This document shows positions 22,702 through 35,133 of a DNA stretch of 64,000 nt, in pieces. Below the pieces are notes generated by a model. The model worked only from the letters and a program-made list of their open reading frames with translations. It was not told where the DNA came from and ran no database searches. Location of the stretch: the NCBI GenBank assembly GCA_023101725.1, contig JALJCO010010304.1:587431-651430 (forward strand), read 5' to 3'. The position numbers and the translations under genes are program-made. Within the stretch, counting starts at the first letter, position 1, and each line of letters starts with the position of its first letter. This DNA comes from Atherinomorus stipes (taxonomy: Eukaryota; Chordata; Actinopteri; Atheriniformes; Atherinidae).

Positions 22702-24353
22702 ATGTGTGTGAAGTTTATGTGTGAAGTGGAAAACTGTGTTTTTTGTGTTGCACACCGCAACCATCTTGCTTTAGCAAAGCAACTTCTCTTAGTTTACTGT
22801 CCATGGCAGCTGAGGACTCAGCTAATGAAGAGCCAACCTTGCTAAAAGGACTTTTACAGATTTGCACATAAATGTCCAGCAGTGAGACAAATGTATCAAG
22901 GAACAAAAGTGTGAGAATGTGTCATGGTGTATGCTGCTACATAACATTACTCCGGTGACATCACTGCCTAACCAATGCTGCATATTTAAGACTCGAACTT
23001 TGAGTTAGTGAGACATTTTTAGGAGCAAAGTGTTTTTCATGAGCAACAACAAAGAGAATATCAATATATTTAAGACCTCTGTTGTATTCAACTGAGGTGT
23101 TTTACATGGAAAAGAGCAGAGCACTGTTACAAAATCTCCCGTCAAGCATCAACATATTAAAGTCCATTAAATGGCTGTTAAAAGGTCATATCTACAGACT
23201 TTTGATCAAGTCTTGCAGAGATTCAGAGGACCTGGAATAAACAGTCCACTCGTCCAGCTTTGCAAGAGTACTCGAAGCTTTATGTGCCTTTAAAATAGTG
23301 AATTAAAGACATGGACACACTGGTAAATGAGAAAACTCCAGGGCGGATGTAGACTTTTACACATGGGGGGCCAGAGGGTAGACTACACTTTATCAAAGGG
23401 GCTTATTAATCCCTTTATAACATTCAGATACACCGGCCACTAGGGATGTACTGTCGTACCTGCCGGAATGTCCCCTGGGGGTATAATACGAGCATTTACC
23501 TCGTGGGGGGTTGGGGGTTGAAGTTACGGTACACACACAAACATGGCCAGGGTACTAACCTGTTTAAGTAAACCCAATCATCACTGTGCATAACAAAGCA
23601 GTATTTATTTTAATTTTGGAACTTCAGCCTGACAAATAAAGAAAATAAAGCATGACCACATCAGCCTTAACATGGCAGTGGGGGCTAAATGTAGAAAAAT
23701 AAAACAAAAACTAGATTTCAAATTATGAACAAATCCAGAAATTAACCCCTATAATGAAGCAACAGACCAGAAAATAAGTTTGTGTATAATTATTATAGAA
23801 AATCAAATAACTAGAGCCTGCAGATAATCAAGGGCAACACAAAGACAGCAGAGAATAATTGTGACGTCTCCTACATTCATTTGTAGTTAATTTAACCAAA
23901 ACAGCCCATGCAGCATCTGTGGAGCCTCCTTTCCCCTGCTTCTCCTGCTCTTAATGTCCTGTGCAGTTCTATGTTCTCTTGCAATCCAAGACTTCCCAAT
24001 GGAATCAGGTTGACCCAAGTTAACTGGTGGGCCTTTGAGGCAAAGGGGGAGCAGGGAAGAGATGGTAGAGGAGATAAGGGAGGCCCAGTTTGCCGTACAG
24101 ATTTAGTTCATCTGGGAAAAGCTGCTCTGCACTTGAGATGGGGACAGTGTTGACCGCAACCAAGAGGACTTTCAGTCCATCTGCGATTAATTCCCCTTTT
24201 ATTTACCTGGTATTCCCTGAATGTCCTGATGACTGCTGGCAGAGCGTCTCAACTTCAGCTCCTCCTCCGAACAGCTCGCCTTCATCCTGCAGCCAATATC
24301 ATGGATAAAACGCCTTCAATGGGATTTAACTCTGCAGGTCAAAGTACAGGTAC
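22702..24353. other. Unassigned intergenic DNA
   Basis: No gene or bounded element was recognised. The stretch 23900-24300 is less AT-rich and might be single-copy sequence, but no exon-like frame with splice signals stands out. Confidence 0.35.
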
Positions 24354-24357
24354 TTAA

Positions 24358-24805
24358 AGGGACTAGAGGCAGGAATTTTAAAAAAACCAAACATGCATGT
24401 CCATTTTTTTCATACTAATGGCTGATGAAGCGCTAAATACCAAAAAGAATGTTTCCACCCACGTTTCTCTCCGTTGCCTTGAACAGGCTGTGTGCTGCAA
24501 AATGCGCTGCAATTCAGTGTCCGAATTTCCCGCGCTGCCCTGCAGATGTGACATCAAATGACCTACATCTGCAGTTTTGATACAGGAAGAAGATGGTCGT
24601 GGTAAATTCAAACACTAATTATTATTCTGCCGTCAGCAAACGATCCAGATCAACTAAAAGACACTAAAAAGTGTAACTGCGAAGAAAAAGGCGAGTAAAC
24701 AACATTATAGCTTCAGTTTGTGCTCCTGTGATGGCGTGGCTCGTGGCTGCAGTTACCTGAAGCGCCAGTCGCGAGTTTCGTTTCTTAATCTTCCCTCAAG
24801 TCCCT
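24358..24805. mobile_element. TTAA-flanked MITE, full copy A
   Basis: The ends are AGGGACTAGAGGC on the left and, in reverse complement, AGGGACTTGAGGG on the right. TTAA sits at both junctions (24354-24357 and 24806-24809), the target used by piggyBac-type elements. The interior shares ACAACATTATAGC and GCTGCAG-centred blocks with the copies at 52963-53437 and 61818-62338. It is non-coding at ~450 bp. Assignment to piggyBac rests on the TTAA only. Confidence 0.8.
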
Positions 24806-25640
24806 TTAATTCTGATTCACGGAATCAGAAGTCTGGGTGTGAACCGTGTCACAATACGAATAATAACCTTTTAAATAACTGATATGAGATTCTTCCAGTG
24901 TTCCCAGTAGCATCATCTGTGTCATTGTTAATTAAAATGGAACAGCCCATTCTATTGATGTGTTGAAATATACATACGACCAGCACACTTACGACAGACC
25001 ACCACATTAGCATTAAATATTTTATATTTAAAAGCAAGCACTGACTTACTTCTGCTTAGCTAAAAAGGTTTATGTGGTACTTCTACTTTGACTAGGGTAC
25101 ATTTTTGGTCTGTTTATACTGTATATACTTTCACAATGTTTAGTATCGTGTTTGCAACTTCCTCCCCCACTGGTACGAATGATGCCATTTTATTCATGCA
25201 TTGACGAGCATTTACCCTTACAGTGAAGGGAATAACAGCGTAAAATAAACTCCATTCCTAATGGCATTACTTTTTTCACTAATATATAATTCAATTAAGT
25301 ACTCTTTCCATCATAAAATGCTGCCATTGATGACAAAATGACAAGTATGTTTAATTCTGCACATGAACACTGTCTTCATCCGACTGGGCTTGACACAGCG
25401 TTCCCGTGGCTGGCAGCTTTGCATGTCATGGCAGAAGTTAGGTGATGGGTCATAAGGTGACATATGATGAAATGGCAGATCATTTATTATACATTAATAC
25501 TACTACCACTAATTTTTCTTGTGAAAGGCCACCCACAAAACAAAAGGCACTGAGAAAAGGGCACTTTAAGGTCAAGGAGCAAAGCGGGAAAGATTCATTA
25601 TCGTGGTTATGGTCATTTTTACTGTTGTCATTGTGTAAGG

Positions 25641-25735
25641 TTCCATTAGATCATTGGTTTTTAAATTGGGGGTCGGGACCCCCATGTAGGTCGCAAGATA
25701 ATTGCAGGGGATCACCAGATCATTGTAAATAAAGG
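25641..25735 (+). mobile_element. hAT-like terminal fragment
   Basis: TTTTTAAATTGGGGGTCGGG followed by ACCCCCATGTAGGTCGCAAG resembles the left end of hAT elements that begin CAGTGGTTCTCAA. No right end or duplication was found. Confidence 0.4.
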
Positions 25736-26279
25736 AATAGAGGCTACATTTATCAAATAAATTTGGGATTTTTGGGACTATCAATATTAACTTATTATTG
25801 CAAAGAGATTAATGTGTGAAATTAACACATTCATTTCTTAATTATTACATAACCATTTCATGCGACCATTTCAGCCACATATGCGCCCGAAAATTTGCTC
25901 AGTGCACCTAACTTTTTTTCCTGGTTGCACCGATGCCCCTAACACTGAAGATGCAGGTGAACGATTTTCTCCAAATGTGTCTTTTCTGTGTTTATTTCCC
26001 TCCTAACGGAGCTCAGTGAATGACGCTGATAAAAGTCCACAGAAAAGGTGAGTCTTCATCTCTAACTGGTTCTGATCCACCCTCAACACGTGCGCTTTAG
26101 TTTGAAATAAAGACCAGCGGGTCCTCATTAGACTGCGGTGAAGAACGACACCGACGAGACCCGCGGAAACAATCAATTGTAAAACGTGGAATATGGTGCG
26201 TTCTGCTCATATGTGGTTGTCATCAACTATCTTCATGAATTTAAGAGTTTTGTCTGAGCGACATGAAGCAGAAAGCCGG

Positions 26280-26310
<31 letters not shown>

Positions 26311-26628
26311 AATCCAACTCTAACGAGATCTAGGATCTGAAAGAGAAGTGAGGGATGGGCGATGCCGAAATTTTTCATGTCGATACGATACCAGTAGTTG
26401 ATGGTACTTTTTTCATTGATACCAATACCGATACCGACACTTTTGATCCCTTAAAAAAAAAACAAAAAAAAAACTCATGATTGCAGTTTGCATTATTATC
26501 TTGAATACAAGGACAAAATTGGATATAAGTAAAACTTGTAAAACAATAATAAATTATATTGATGAAGAAATAAAAAAAAAAAGATTAAAAACTTATTTTA
26601 GTTATCAAATAACTTTAGCACAGCTTAA

Positions 26629-27212
26629 AGGGATATTGTGTAAGTTCTCCTGTGTTTTATTCACAAAACTGAATATTTGGTTCAAAAGTGTTTTTTCATT
26701 AATCAGTAATCACTCCATCAACAAACTGGAGTGCTCCTCTAAGTTCTAAATTTGCCGTTGGTATCATTCATTTACACATCGAGGGGGGGGGTGGGTGGGG
26801 GTGCGATGGGTGTCGGCTGGTGGTGGCTTTGGGGGGGGGAGGAGGGGGAAGAGAAAGACAGAGACAGGCCGGGGAGAGCGGGGTGTTTTCGGGGGAGTGG
26901 GGGGAAAGGTGAAAGGAGGGCGCGGGCGGGAGGGGGGGGCTGCGCCGCTGAAGGAGGGTGCGGGTGCAGAAGTCGGAGGAAAAAAACTAAATGAAAGTTA
27001 AATTAATGAAGAAAAGCGGGGAGAGGGAAAAAAAAAGGTGGGGGAGGAAAAACAAAAAGTCATATGGAAAAAATGAGACGGGTACTGAGGGCTGTGTCTC
27101 TAACTGACGGCGTGATATCACATAAGGGGCGGTGATAACTTTAGATGCATCGGGTTGACGGTCGGCGGCGTGGCGGGATTCGAGGGAGAGGAGTACGAAG
27201 AAGCAGGTCCGA
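26629..27212. mobile_element. G-rich TTAA-flanked insert
   Basis: Comparison with the uninterrupted 13-kb copy places the insertion after CAGCTTAA. TTAA stands at both junctions (26625-26628 and 27213-27216). The left part (AGGGATATTGTGTAAGTTCT) recurs near 60789-60900, so it belongs to a dispersed family. The terminal inverted similarity is weak. The middle (26780-27060) is extremely G-rich on the plus strand. Confidence 0.55.
26780..27060 (+). repeat. G-rich, quadruplex-prone tract
   Basis: About 280 bp of mostly purine sequence has many runs of three to nine G residues. It keeps two overlapping open frames only because stops are rare in such composition. These frames (26752-26994 and 26795-27001) should not be read as genes. 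Confidence 0.8.
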
Positions 27213-27891
27213 TTAAGCAGATTTAAATGTGTTTAATTTCAGTGGAAAATGTTCAAATATAAAATGCAATAGTAATATCATAAATTTACCAAAACATAAT
27301 GTGCAATAACCCGCATTAAAGTACTGAAAGATACCAAAACATCATCATCACTAGCAGCATCATCATGACATCTGACCACCATCATGTGATACAGAAGCTA
27401 GAATCTGGCTGCTTTCACATCATTTCATTTCTAAAACTCTCAGATGTGGAAACAAATGCATATTTGTATCTGTACAGTGGTATCAGAATACTAAAAAAAG
27501 TATCTATTCCAATATTTTGTCTGGCTGGTATCGAAGTAGCGACTCCAGGGTATCGATATGCCCATCCTGAAGCTTCACAGCCTCAAGACATTTCAGTTCG
27601 AAATGTTTAGTTTCATGAAGTTCAGTGAAGCTTCCCCTAAAAATGTTTTTTTCTACTGACAACATTAAAGATAAACAGTTTTCTAAACCTCATTATTGTT
27701 CAAAATAACTTCAATAAGTATCAATGTCTATGTAAAATGATTAAAAGAAAATTCTTAAACTGAATTAAAATGAGCTGCTGACAGCGATACTGGAAACAAT
27801 TAGGTGCACCTAAACTTTTTGCTGGTGCACCCAAATTACAAAGTTAGGTGCACCGGTGCAACCAGTGTTAAAAAGTTAGTCTGGAGCCCTG

Positions 27892-30239
27892 TATCCTCAC
27901 TTATAGCAGATTTTAAAAGTAATAACAGGCATGTGTGTCTTTGAGGGAGACCTGTGTATGAAATGAATGAAACCCGTCCAGACTGGGGATCATCAGTACA
28001 TCTCGAAGACACGGAGGTGAAAGCGGCAGATAACGCTAAATTTCAATGGAGAAAAAGGAGATAGGAGAGCAGTCAGCAATGCAACTGCAACATTCTCTTC
28101 GATTCCATCCATTTTTCCACGCATTTCAGTATGTCTATGCTATATAAACCAAAACTCTTGCCCGTGAAGCCCACAATGCAATGCAAAATGTCACGTGCCC
28201 TTTAGAGCCTTATATTAGCAAAGTCAGCTCATTCCCATCAGACTTGTAGGTGCAGGTGTACGGTAACCCTGCATCTGAGCTGGAAACAACAGTTGTTTGT
28301 TATTATTTTTACATACACGAGTTCTAATGGACATATTTTATTAACTGATTCTATATTCTTCTTTTATCAGGCCTGTAACCTATAATACTTATAATTAGTA
28401 AATGCGGGAGCAGAAAGGTTCGTCTTCGGATCAAACCAATATCTGTTCAGTGAATCAGGTTGATATCGGAGCCCAATACGAATCGGATCGGTCCCACCTC
28501 TGATTTTGAACACTTTTCCCTGCATCCTCAGACTCAGAGCTGGTAACAGCAGGTGGAGTGAACTCTGTTCACGGTGTTTACAGGGCACATTTACACCTCC
28601 TGTTTATCCTCTGGTAAAACCGGGACAGATAAATGCTTAAGTTACAAAGAAGGTAATAAAAAAGCAAATTAAGAAAAAAAAAAGGATTGAATTTGTCTGC
28701 CACTGAGCAGAGTACGAATAATGTAATCGCCCACATTCAGCTCTGGGCGGGTATTATGATGTGCTGTGACCTGCCAGTGACCTCTGCTCATCATTATGTG
28801 TGTGTGGACATGTATAAGTAAGCGTGCGCGTGTGTGTGGAAGTTTGATTGAGTCATAGAGAATGATAACTAAATAAGGTTCAATAAAACTGCAAGACAAG
28901 TGCACAATTACCTGCAGCGCTCTGCTTTGATAAATGTCACGGCTGGCCACAGAAAATTGGCTGCAAAAGGACAGTGTGACTAATTTCCCCTCAAAATGTT
29001 GGAAGGGGTTATGCTCCTCTGTGCATGTGTGTTTATTCTGGTGTGTGAGAGAGTGTGTGTGAAGGACTTACAGGTTGTTTAAATGAAAATGAGAAATGTT
29101 CAATAATACATAAGGCTGTCTGCAGAGCACTATTACCAAAGAATATGTTTTATGAAAGCCTCCATAAATGGTGGTGCTTTATATTTCCACACTGGCATAT
29201 ATTTTACAGTTTTGATAAATTGCCGACAGGAGTCGATATTGCATTTGGGTTTCACGCATGGACGCTTAATGTATTCCCTCAATTCTGAAAACACTGGAAA
29301 GAGGCTCAGAGAAAATATTAAGGGCATTTTTTTTCTCATTATAATACATTATTCTGCTGGATTGCATTCTATGACATCACTCTACATAATGGCTTCCCTT
29401 ACATAAGGATATGGTTATGAAAATGCTAGTTAGCCTTGAGTCTGGCTTGTAAAGGTGATGCATTCTTGCCCCGTTAAGCCACACAACAGTCCAAGTTGCA
29501 TGTCATTGACATGACTCCAACGCAACATTGCCTCATGCCTTTGATGGGCTGAAAGTAAAACAGAAGACATGAAAATCACAAGAGCCTTAATGTAGGTGAA
29601 TCAAGGATTTTCATGTAATTGCACTATAAGTTAAAGGTAACATTATAAATTATCCTCTGCATGTGGATTTCTCCTTAGTGTCAATAAATAATAATAATAA
29701 AAATAAACTGTTTGAATTAGTGTTTAATCTGTTGTAAAGCAAAAGCTGGACCAAAGCAGCAGCCAGAACTGTGTAGGAAAAGTTGAGTAATTTATCTTAA
29801 AGGCCCATTCATTCCCTTATGGTACGGTAACTAGCGGTGTCTGTTTCAAACATCACCATGCATGGCCGCTATCATACTCTCATGCGTGTTTTATGGCATC
29901 GTGATAATTGAGCCAGTTCATCGGCATTGGTGACTTCGGACTTCTGCAATCCTACGTCAGTTTCAAACACCAGTCAATGCCTCACTGTTTACAACCACCA
30001 GACACACTCACAGTCTTTCCTCTAAAGCTACAACCGAACAGCTGTTGTCTTCTCCTTCTGGCTCCGTTTTTTCCCTTCCGTTTACCGTCTTCTTCACTTT
30101 TTTTCCTTTCCCTTGTCATATGTCAGTGATACAGCTCAACACTGATCCTGGAGTTTCTGGTGTACTGCTCCGTTTTCTGCATCTGTTGACGGATCAACAA
30201 GACTTGCGGTGTGCATGTTGTGATGTGGTTAAATATAAT
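27892..30239. other. Unassigned intergenic DNA
   Basis: No gene was recognised. The stretch 28960-29600 is not obviously repetitive and might be unique sequence, but it carries no exon I can defend. Confidence 0.35.
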
Positions 30240-30312
30240 TGGTGAAGGTAATAAGCTTTACTCTGACATTACATCTGTCAAAGGGATGGATCAGAATATG
30301 TTAGATTTTTAA

Positions 30313-31310
30313 ATGTCATCTAAGTTGCCCAAAAAGGGTCTTCGGATAGCCCACGTCAATATATCTAGTCTCAGGAATAAGTTGATAGAAATTGAGTATA
30401 TTTTATTTTCTAATAATTTACATATATTAGCGGTATCGGAGACTCATTTAGATTCTACTTTCGAGGATACATCTGTAATGATACAAGGGTATAATATTTT
30501 CAGAAATGACAGGGATGCTTATGGAGGCGGTGTGTGGCATGTTACGTCCAAAGTCACTTACCTGTAAAAGTAAGACTAGACTTAATAATATCGGCTATGG
30601 AAGTTCTCTGGTTACAAGTTTATTTAAAGCATTTGAAGCCAATATTAATTGGATATTTCTATAGACCACCGAATGTTAATATGTGGTACTTGGACAAAAT
30701 GTGTGATATGTTGGAAAAAGTTAGTTGTACAAGTAGTGAAATATATGTTTTGGGTGATATGAATGCTGACTGGCATTCTAATTGTTGTCCAATGAAAATG
30801 AGGCTAATGAATTTGTGTGGGTCTTGTGGGCTTTACCAAATTGTAAATAAATCTACTAGAATATGTTTAAAGACTAATGGTAAACAAGTTGCACATTATA
30901 TATATCTAAATAACCCAAAGGTTTGTTCTAAAGCCATTTCAGTGCCTATTGGTTGCAGTGACCATAATTTAGCAGTTAGGAAAACTAAGGTGCCCAAGAA
31001 AGGCTCAAAAATGATCAGGAAAAGGTCATATAAAAGGTTCAATCAAGAAAGGTATGTCATAGATATTAAAAATGCTGATTGGTCTGAAGTATTTTTACAG
31101 ATTGTTCCTGAAAAGGCATTTTGTGCTTTCAATGAGACATTATTGAAGATAGTAGATAATCAAGCTCCAGTAAAAAAATTTACTATGAAGAATGTCAATA
31201 CCCCATGGTTGGATGAAGAATTAAAAGAGCATATGAAAGAAAGAGATAAAGCAAAATTAATTGCGGATCTTCTAAAAGTAAGTTGGATTGGCAAGCATAC
31301 TGTAAATTAA
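30313..31310 (+). pseudogene. LINE endonuclease domain (APE type), frameshifted
   Basis: In the retrotransposon this domain nicks target DNA to prime reverse transcription. Two overlapping frames (30313-30567 and 30534-31310) together cover it; the break is near 30534-30567. Motifs visible in order are an N-terminal HVNISSLRNK, SETHLD, GYFYRPP, LGDMNAD and the catalytic CSDHN at about 30954-30968. The length of about 330 residues suits the family. The sequence after 31100 resembles the linker to the reverse transcriptase. No promoter can be assigned. Confidence 0.8.
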
Positions 31311-31604
31311 GGAATTTGGTTTGTAAATTGAATAAAAAGAAAAAGAAAAGGTATTATGAAAACATTCTGAAAGATGCAAGTCATGACAGTAAACAGTTAT
31401 GGAATAAATTGAATTATTTATTGAAGGGAAACCTGAGGTCTAGTCTACCTCGTCATGTCTTGAGACTGGTAAGGATTTTTTAACCACACCAGATGATATA
31501 GTCAATCACTTGAATAGTTTTTTTTATAAAGAAGATTGATAATTTAATAAGTAAAATTCAGAACAAAAAATAAAACGTTAGGAACAAATCTAGTTGATAA
31601 GATA

Positions 31605-32378
31605 ATGAAGGATAAAGAGTGTAATTTTAAATTAAGAATTGCCAGTGTTGCTAACATTGAATTAATGTTAATGACCTTTAAAGACAAACCACCAGGAGTT
31701 GATGAGCTTGATGGAAAGTTGCTTAAGCCAATTGCTTTATTTATAGCACCAATGGTCACCCATATTATCAATCCGAGCATAAATTTAAGTAGGTGTCCAC
31801 AAGTGTGGAAAATATCTAAAATTGTACCAATTCCTAAAAATAAATGATTACAGTTGTCAGAAACTAATAGTAGACCAATAAGTTTATTGCCTATTTTAAG
31901 TAAAATAATGGAGAAGTATGTGTATGATCAGATTCAATTTTATTTTTCAAACAATAACCTGTTTACAAAAAGGGAAAAACATTCAACTGCCACTGCTTTA
32001 ACGGAAATGGCAGATGACTGGTATAAGGCACTAGAACAGAAGAAGATAACAGGAGCAGTATTTTCAGATTTTTCTGCTGCCTTTGATATTTTAGATCATG
32101 AATTATTGTTAGAAAAATTGGAACATTAGAGATTTTCTCCCACTGCATTATTATGGATTAAAAGTTATCTAAATAATAGACAGCAAACAGTATATTTCAA
32201 TGGAAGTATTTCAGAAACAACACTTGTTTAGTACGGGGTGCCCCAAGGAAGTTGCCATGGGCCTCTCCTGTACTCAATATTTACAAACGATTTTCCATTA
32301 GTATTAAGAGCGGCTAAAATAGCAATGTATGCGGATGATTCCACTATGTATTTAGAAGAATCAAGAATCAAAGATTGA
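31605..32378 (+). pseudogene. LINE reverse transcriptase domain, multiply broken
   Basis: The frame 31605-31847 has KPPGVDELDG and WKISKIVPIPK. After a stop, 31854-32129 carries NSRPISLLPILSKIMEK and SDFSAAFDILDHELL. After a further stop near 32130 the frame resumes with YGVPQGS (32232-32252) and the catalytic YADD (32328-32339), ending at TGA about 32376. These are the core motifs of a non-LTR reverse transcriptase, in the right order. Several in-frame stops show that it is dead. The C-terminal remnants at 32799-32999 and 33012-33263 belong to the same ORF2. Confidence 0.85.
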
Positions 32379-33539
32379 AAAAAATCTGAATGAAGAAATA
32401 CAGAGAGTAGGGGAATGGATTGAGAGCAATAAACTTATTCTAAATGTATCTAAAACTACTTGTATGGTAATTAGATCAAGTTATCTATTACGATTAAATC
32501 CAAGGCTTGACTTAAGCTTAAAAATATGTCAGTGAAGCAAGTAAAAGAAATAAAATTATTAGGAGTTATTATTGATAGTACCTTATCAAGAATAAACATT
32601 TACAGATGGTGGTAAGGAAAATGGGAAATGCCTTGTCCATGATAAAAAGATGTTGTAAATTTTTAGCATAAACTGTTTTGAAGCAGGTGATTCAAGCTTT
32701 GGTTTTTATCATATTTAGATTATTGTTCAATTGTTTGGTCCAATGCTCCACATGGTAACATAAGAAAACTGCAAATAGTCCAGAATAAAGCTGCACGAAT
32801 GGCTTTGGCATGTGGATCGAGGACCAATGTTAAAAGAATGCATGAAGGTCTTTTGTGGATGGATGTAACGAATAGGTTAAATTATTTGTTAATGGTGTTT
32901 ATGAAAAATGTCATCACAACCAAGATACCTATAATTTGTTATGGAGAACTGTCCTTTAGTACAGGAATGCATAATTATGCGACAAGGCATGCCATTTGAG
33001 GCTGTTTTAACTTGCCAAATTTTAAAACATTTGGACAGCAGACTGTAATACAGAGCTATGAAAGAATGGAACTCACTCCCAAATTATGTCACTCAACAGA
33101 AGAATATGAACAACTTTTTAAAAAACTAAAAGATTATTATTTAGCAAGAAATTTCACTAATCAAGTATTCTTACAGAGTATCAATAATTTGGTTGTGATG
33201 ACATTACCAAGAGTTGACAGAGTAATTGGAAGAGCCTTAATGATTTGTCTGTATTGTCTTTAAGAATGCTTTCCCATGAATGTTTATATTTATGAATCTT
33301 GGAAAGGTGTCAAAACATATTACCATGGGAGAGTATATACAAAGTATTGTGTGTGTGTGCATGTGTGTGCATGTGTTGTAATGTGGGAACATTCTTGTGT
33401 GTTATTTTTTTGATTTGAATGTTTGTATTGTCATGTGCAAATTGTATTGACCCCAGGAAGAATAGCTGCTGCTTAGCAAAAGCTAATGGGGATAAAAAAT
33501 AAACAAATAAACAAACAAACAAACAAACTTCTAAAAACA

Positions 33540-34035
33540 CACCAAATTACGTACGTAACCGACACAGAGGGCAAGCCAGAAGGCGAAGCTCTTGATTTAC
33601 CAGTCAATCTACATTCCTACCCTCACCGATGGTCACAAGCTGTGGGTTGTAATCGAAAGAACGAGATTGCGGGTACAAATGAGTTTCCTCCGCAGGGTGG
33701 CCGAGCTCTCCCTTAGAGATAGGGTGAGGAGCTCGGTCATCCTGGAGGGGCTCAAAGTAGAGCCGCTGTTCCTCCACATCCAGAGGAACCAGATGAGGAG
33801 GCTCGGGCATCTGGTCAGGATGCCTCCTGGACACTTCCCTGGTGAGGTGTTCCAGGCACATCCCACTGGGATGAGGCCCAGAAAAGATCCAGGACACGCT
33901 TGAGGAACTACGTCTGGTCTGGGAAAACCTTGGGATCCCCCCTGGATGAGCTGGTGGATGTGGTGGGAGAGAGAAGTCTGGGCTTCCCTGCAGCTGTCCT
34001 GGATAAGCAGAAGGAGATGGTACAGTACTGAAACA
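33540..34035 (+). mobile_element. Rex3-like RTE retrotransposon, 3' fragment
   Basis: The frame 33592-33903 encodes QMSFLRRVAELSLRDRVRSS followed by RNQMRRLGHLVRMPPGHFPG, the C-terminal region typical of fish Rex3/RTE elements. A neighbouring frame (33486-33716) reads the upstream GEALDLPVNL segment, so frameshifts are present. The 3' end lies near 34030, after GATGAGCTGGTGGATGTGGT. The fragment follows the tail of the 30-kb LINE at once. The endonuclease and catalytic RT core are missing. Confidence 0.75.
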
Positions 34036-35078
34036 GACCGTACGTCTGATGCATTGAGCAGAAATGGGCCTTAAGGCTCTGAACAGTGGGAATTCCTAGA
34101 GAGTCTGATGAAAATTAGTACATGAGTAAGACAGACAGCAGTTAAAAGTCCAGAGCTGATAAGGGTGGCAGGGCAGAACTGAATCAGGCAAGTTTCCAAA
34201 CCCTGGTAACAGGCAGACACTAAGGCTGGACCCTACCAGGCACCTACATGCGAGTAGTTTCAACGTCATCACAACTTTATGCTTTTTCTGAAACTTTTTC
34301 AGACATTTTAGACTTAGGCCCAAATCAAATTTCTATTTTCATCCCTAGCCCTTCCCCTTAGGGACTGAATTATTCCCCTAAGACATGGGACAACCTTTCA
34401 AAATCCTGCGTCACCAATAGTCATCCAGGGTGCATTGAACTGACATCATGGCTGTTTCACAGTGTTGTCTGCAACAGCAATAATCTCCCTTTTCTGGGCA
34501 ATTGGTGTTGTTTTTCAGCTTTCGGCCCAAAAACAATGAAAGGAAAAGAAGAGGCCTACGACTCAAGCTTAACATTACAGACATGAGCAGATGCACGAAA
34601 CTTTATGAAACAAGCAACTTTTGTCACATTTGTAATAAAGCTGTCTGTTATACATTAAAGCTACCTTAAAATAGTGACTTTTATATTTTAATTACAAAAA
34701 ATAATACAAAAATACTCAAATTTGTGTGTGACCTGCCGTTGCAGAATTCCTCACCATTCTGCCTGTCTTTCGCATGAAATTGTAGGTAATATCACACCAC
34801 TCGTTTTCTAGCGTGCCCCTGGAAAATCTCTGTTTCGAGGACCAGATAGCCCTACCACTCATTTTGGCCTGGCAGGGTACATTAATTCTGTTTTTATATT
34901 ACAAAAAAGAGCATTAGCAGCACCAGATATTAAGATCCATCTAGTCCATTATTTCCTAGGTTACTATTGTTATTGATCACAGTGTTCAGAAGGTAATGTA
35001 TAATGTATAATGCTTTATGGGAAATTACCAATAAATATCCAAAAAAGGTTTGAAAGATTAATTAGTTATAATTAAAAA
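34036..35078. other. Unassigned intergenic DNA
   Basis: No gene was recognised. CCCTTCCCCTTAGGG-type sequence near 34350 resembles a MITE end (compare 5803-6240), but no partner end was located. Confidence 0.35.
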
Positions 35079-35133
35079 TATATTTATTTATGTATTTATT
35101 TATTTGTTTGTTTGTTTGTTTGTTTATTTATTT
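35079..35133 (+). repeat. TTTA/TTTG microsatellite
   Basis: ATTTATTTATGTATTTATTT leads into five TTTG units and then TTTATTTATTTT. Confidence 0.85.

Larger units (their letters stand above)
26351..27568. mobile_element. hAT-like MITE related to the 12985 element
   Basis: The left end AGGGATGGGCGATGCC pairs with the right end, whose reverse complement starts AGGATGGGCATATCGATACC. The interior aligns with 12985-13450: ATACGATACCAGTAGTT, AACATAATGTGCAATAAC and the CCACCATCATGTGATACAGA unit. A TTAA-flanked G-rich insert (26629-27212) splits it; the 13-kb copy lacks that insert and so gives the empty site. Confidence 0.65.
25880..27891. mobile_element. Outer hAT-like element of a second nest
   Basis: The right end in reverse complement starts CAGGGCTCCAGACTAACTTT and continues through GTTGCACCGGTGCACC. 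The left end near 25890-25935 holds GTGCACCTAACTTT and GGTTGCACCGATGCCCC in the same inward orientation. The left tip is poorly preserved and no duplication was found. The element contains the inserts 26351-27568 and 26629-27212. Confidence 0.45.
30240..33528 (+). mobile_element. Decayed non-LTR retrotransposon (CR1/L2/Rex1-like group)
   Basis: A 5'-to-3' series of broken frames encodes an APE-type endonuclease (30313-31310) and a reverse transcriptase (about 31605-32400). C-terminal remnants follow to 33263. The 3' end reads GCTGCTTAGCAAAAGCTAAT and then GGGGATAAAAAATAAACAAA with an AAAC-type tail ending near 33528. Frameshifts and stops interrupt every domain, so no protein can be made. The 5' boundary is not defined. 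The clade within the Jockey-related group cannot be fixed by eye. Confidence 0.8.

Noticed and set aside
26752..27001. Two overlapping Gly/Arg-rich open frames
   Set aside because: They exist only because G-rich DNA lacks stop codons; no start context, domain or conservation can be argued.
12985..27380. CRISPR-like reading of the repeated CCACCATCATGTG units
   Set aside because: The units are few, irregularly spaced and belong to a hAT-like element; the genome is eukaryotic.
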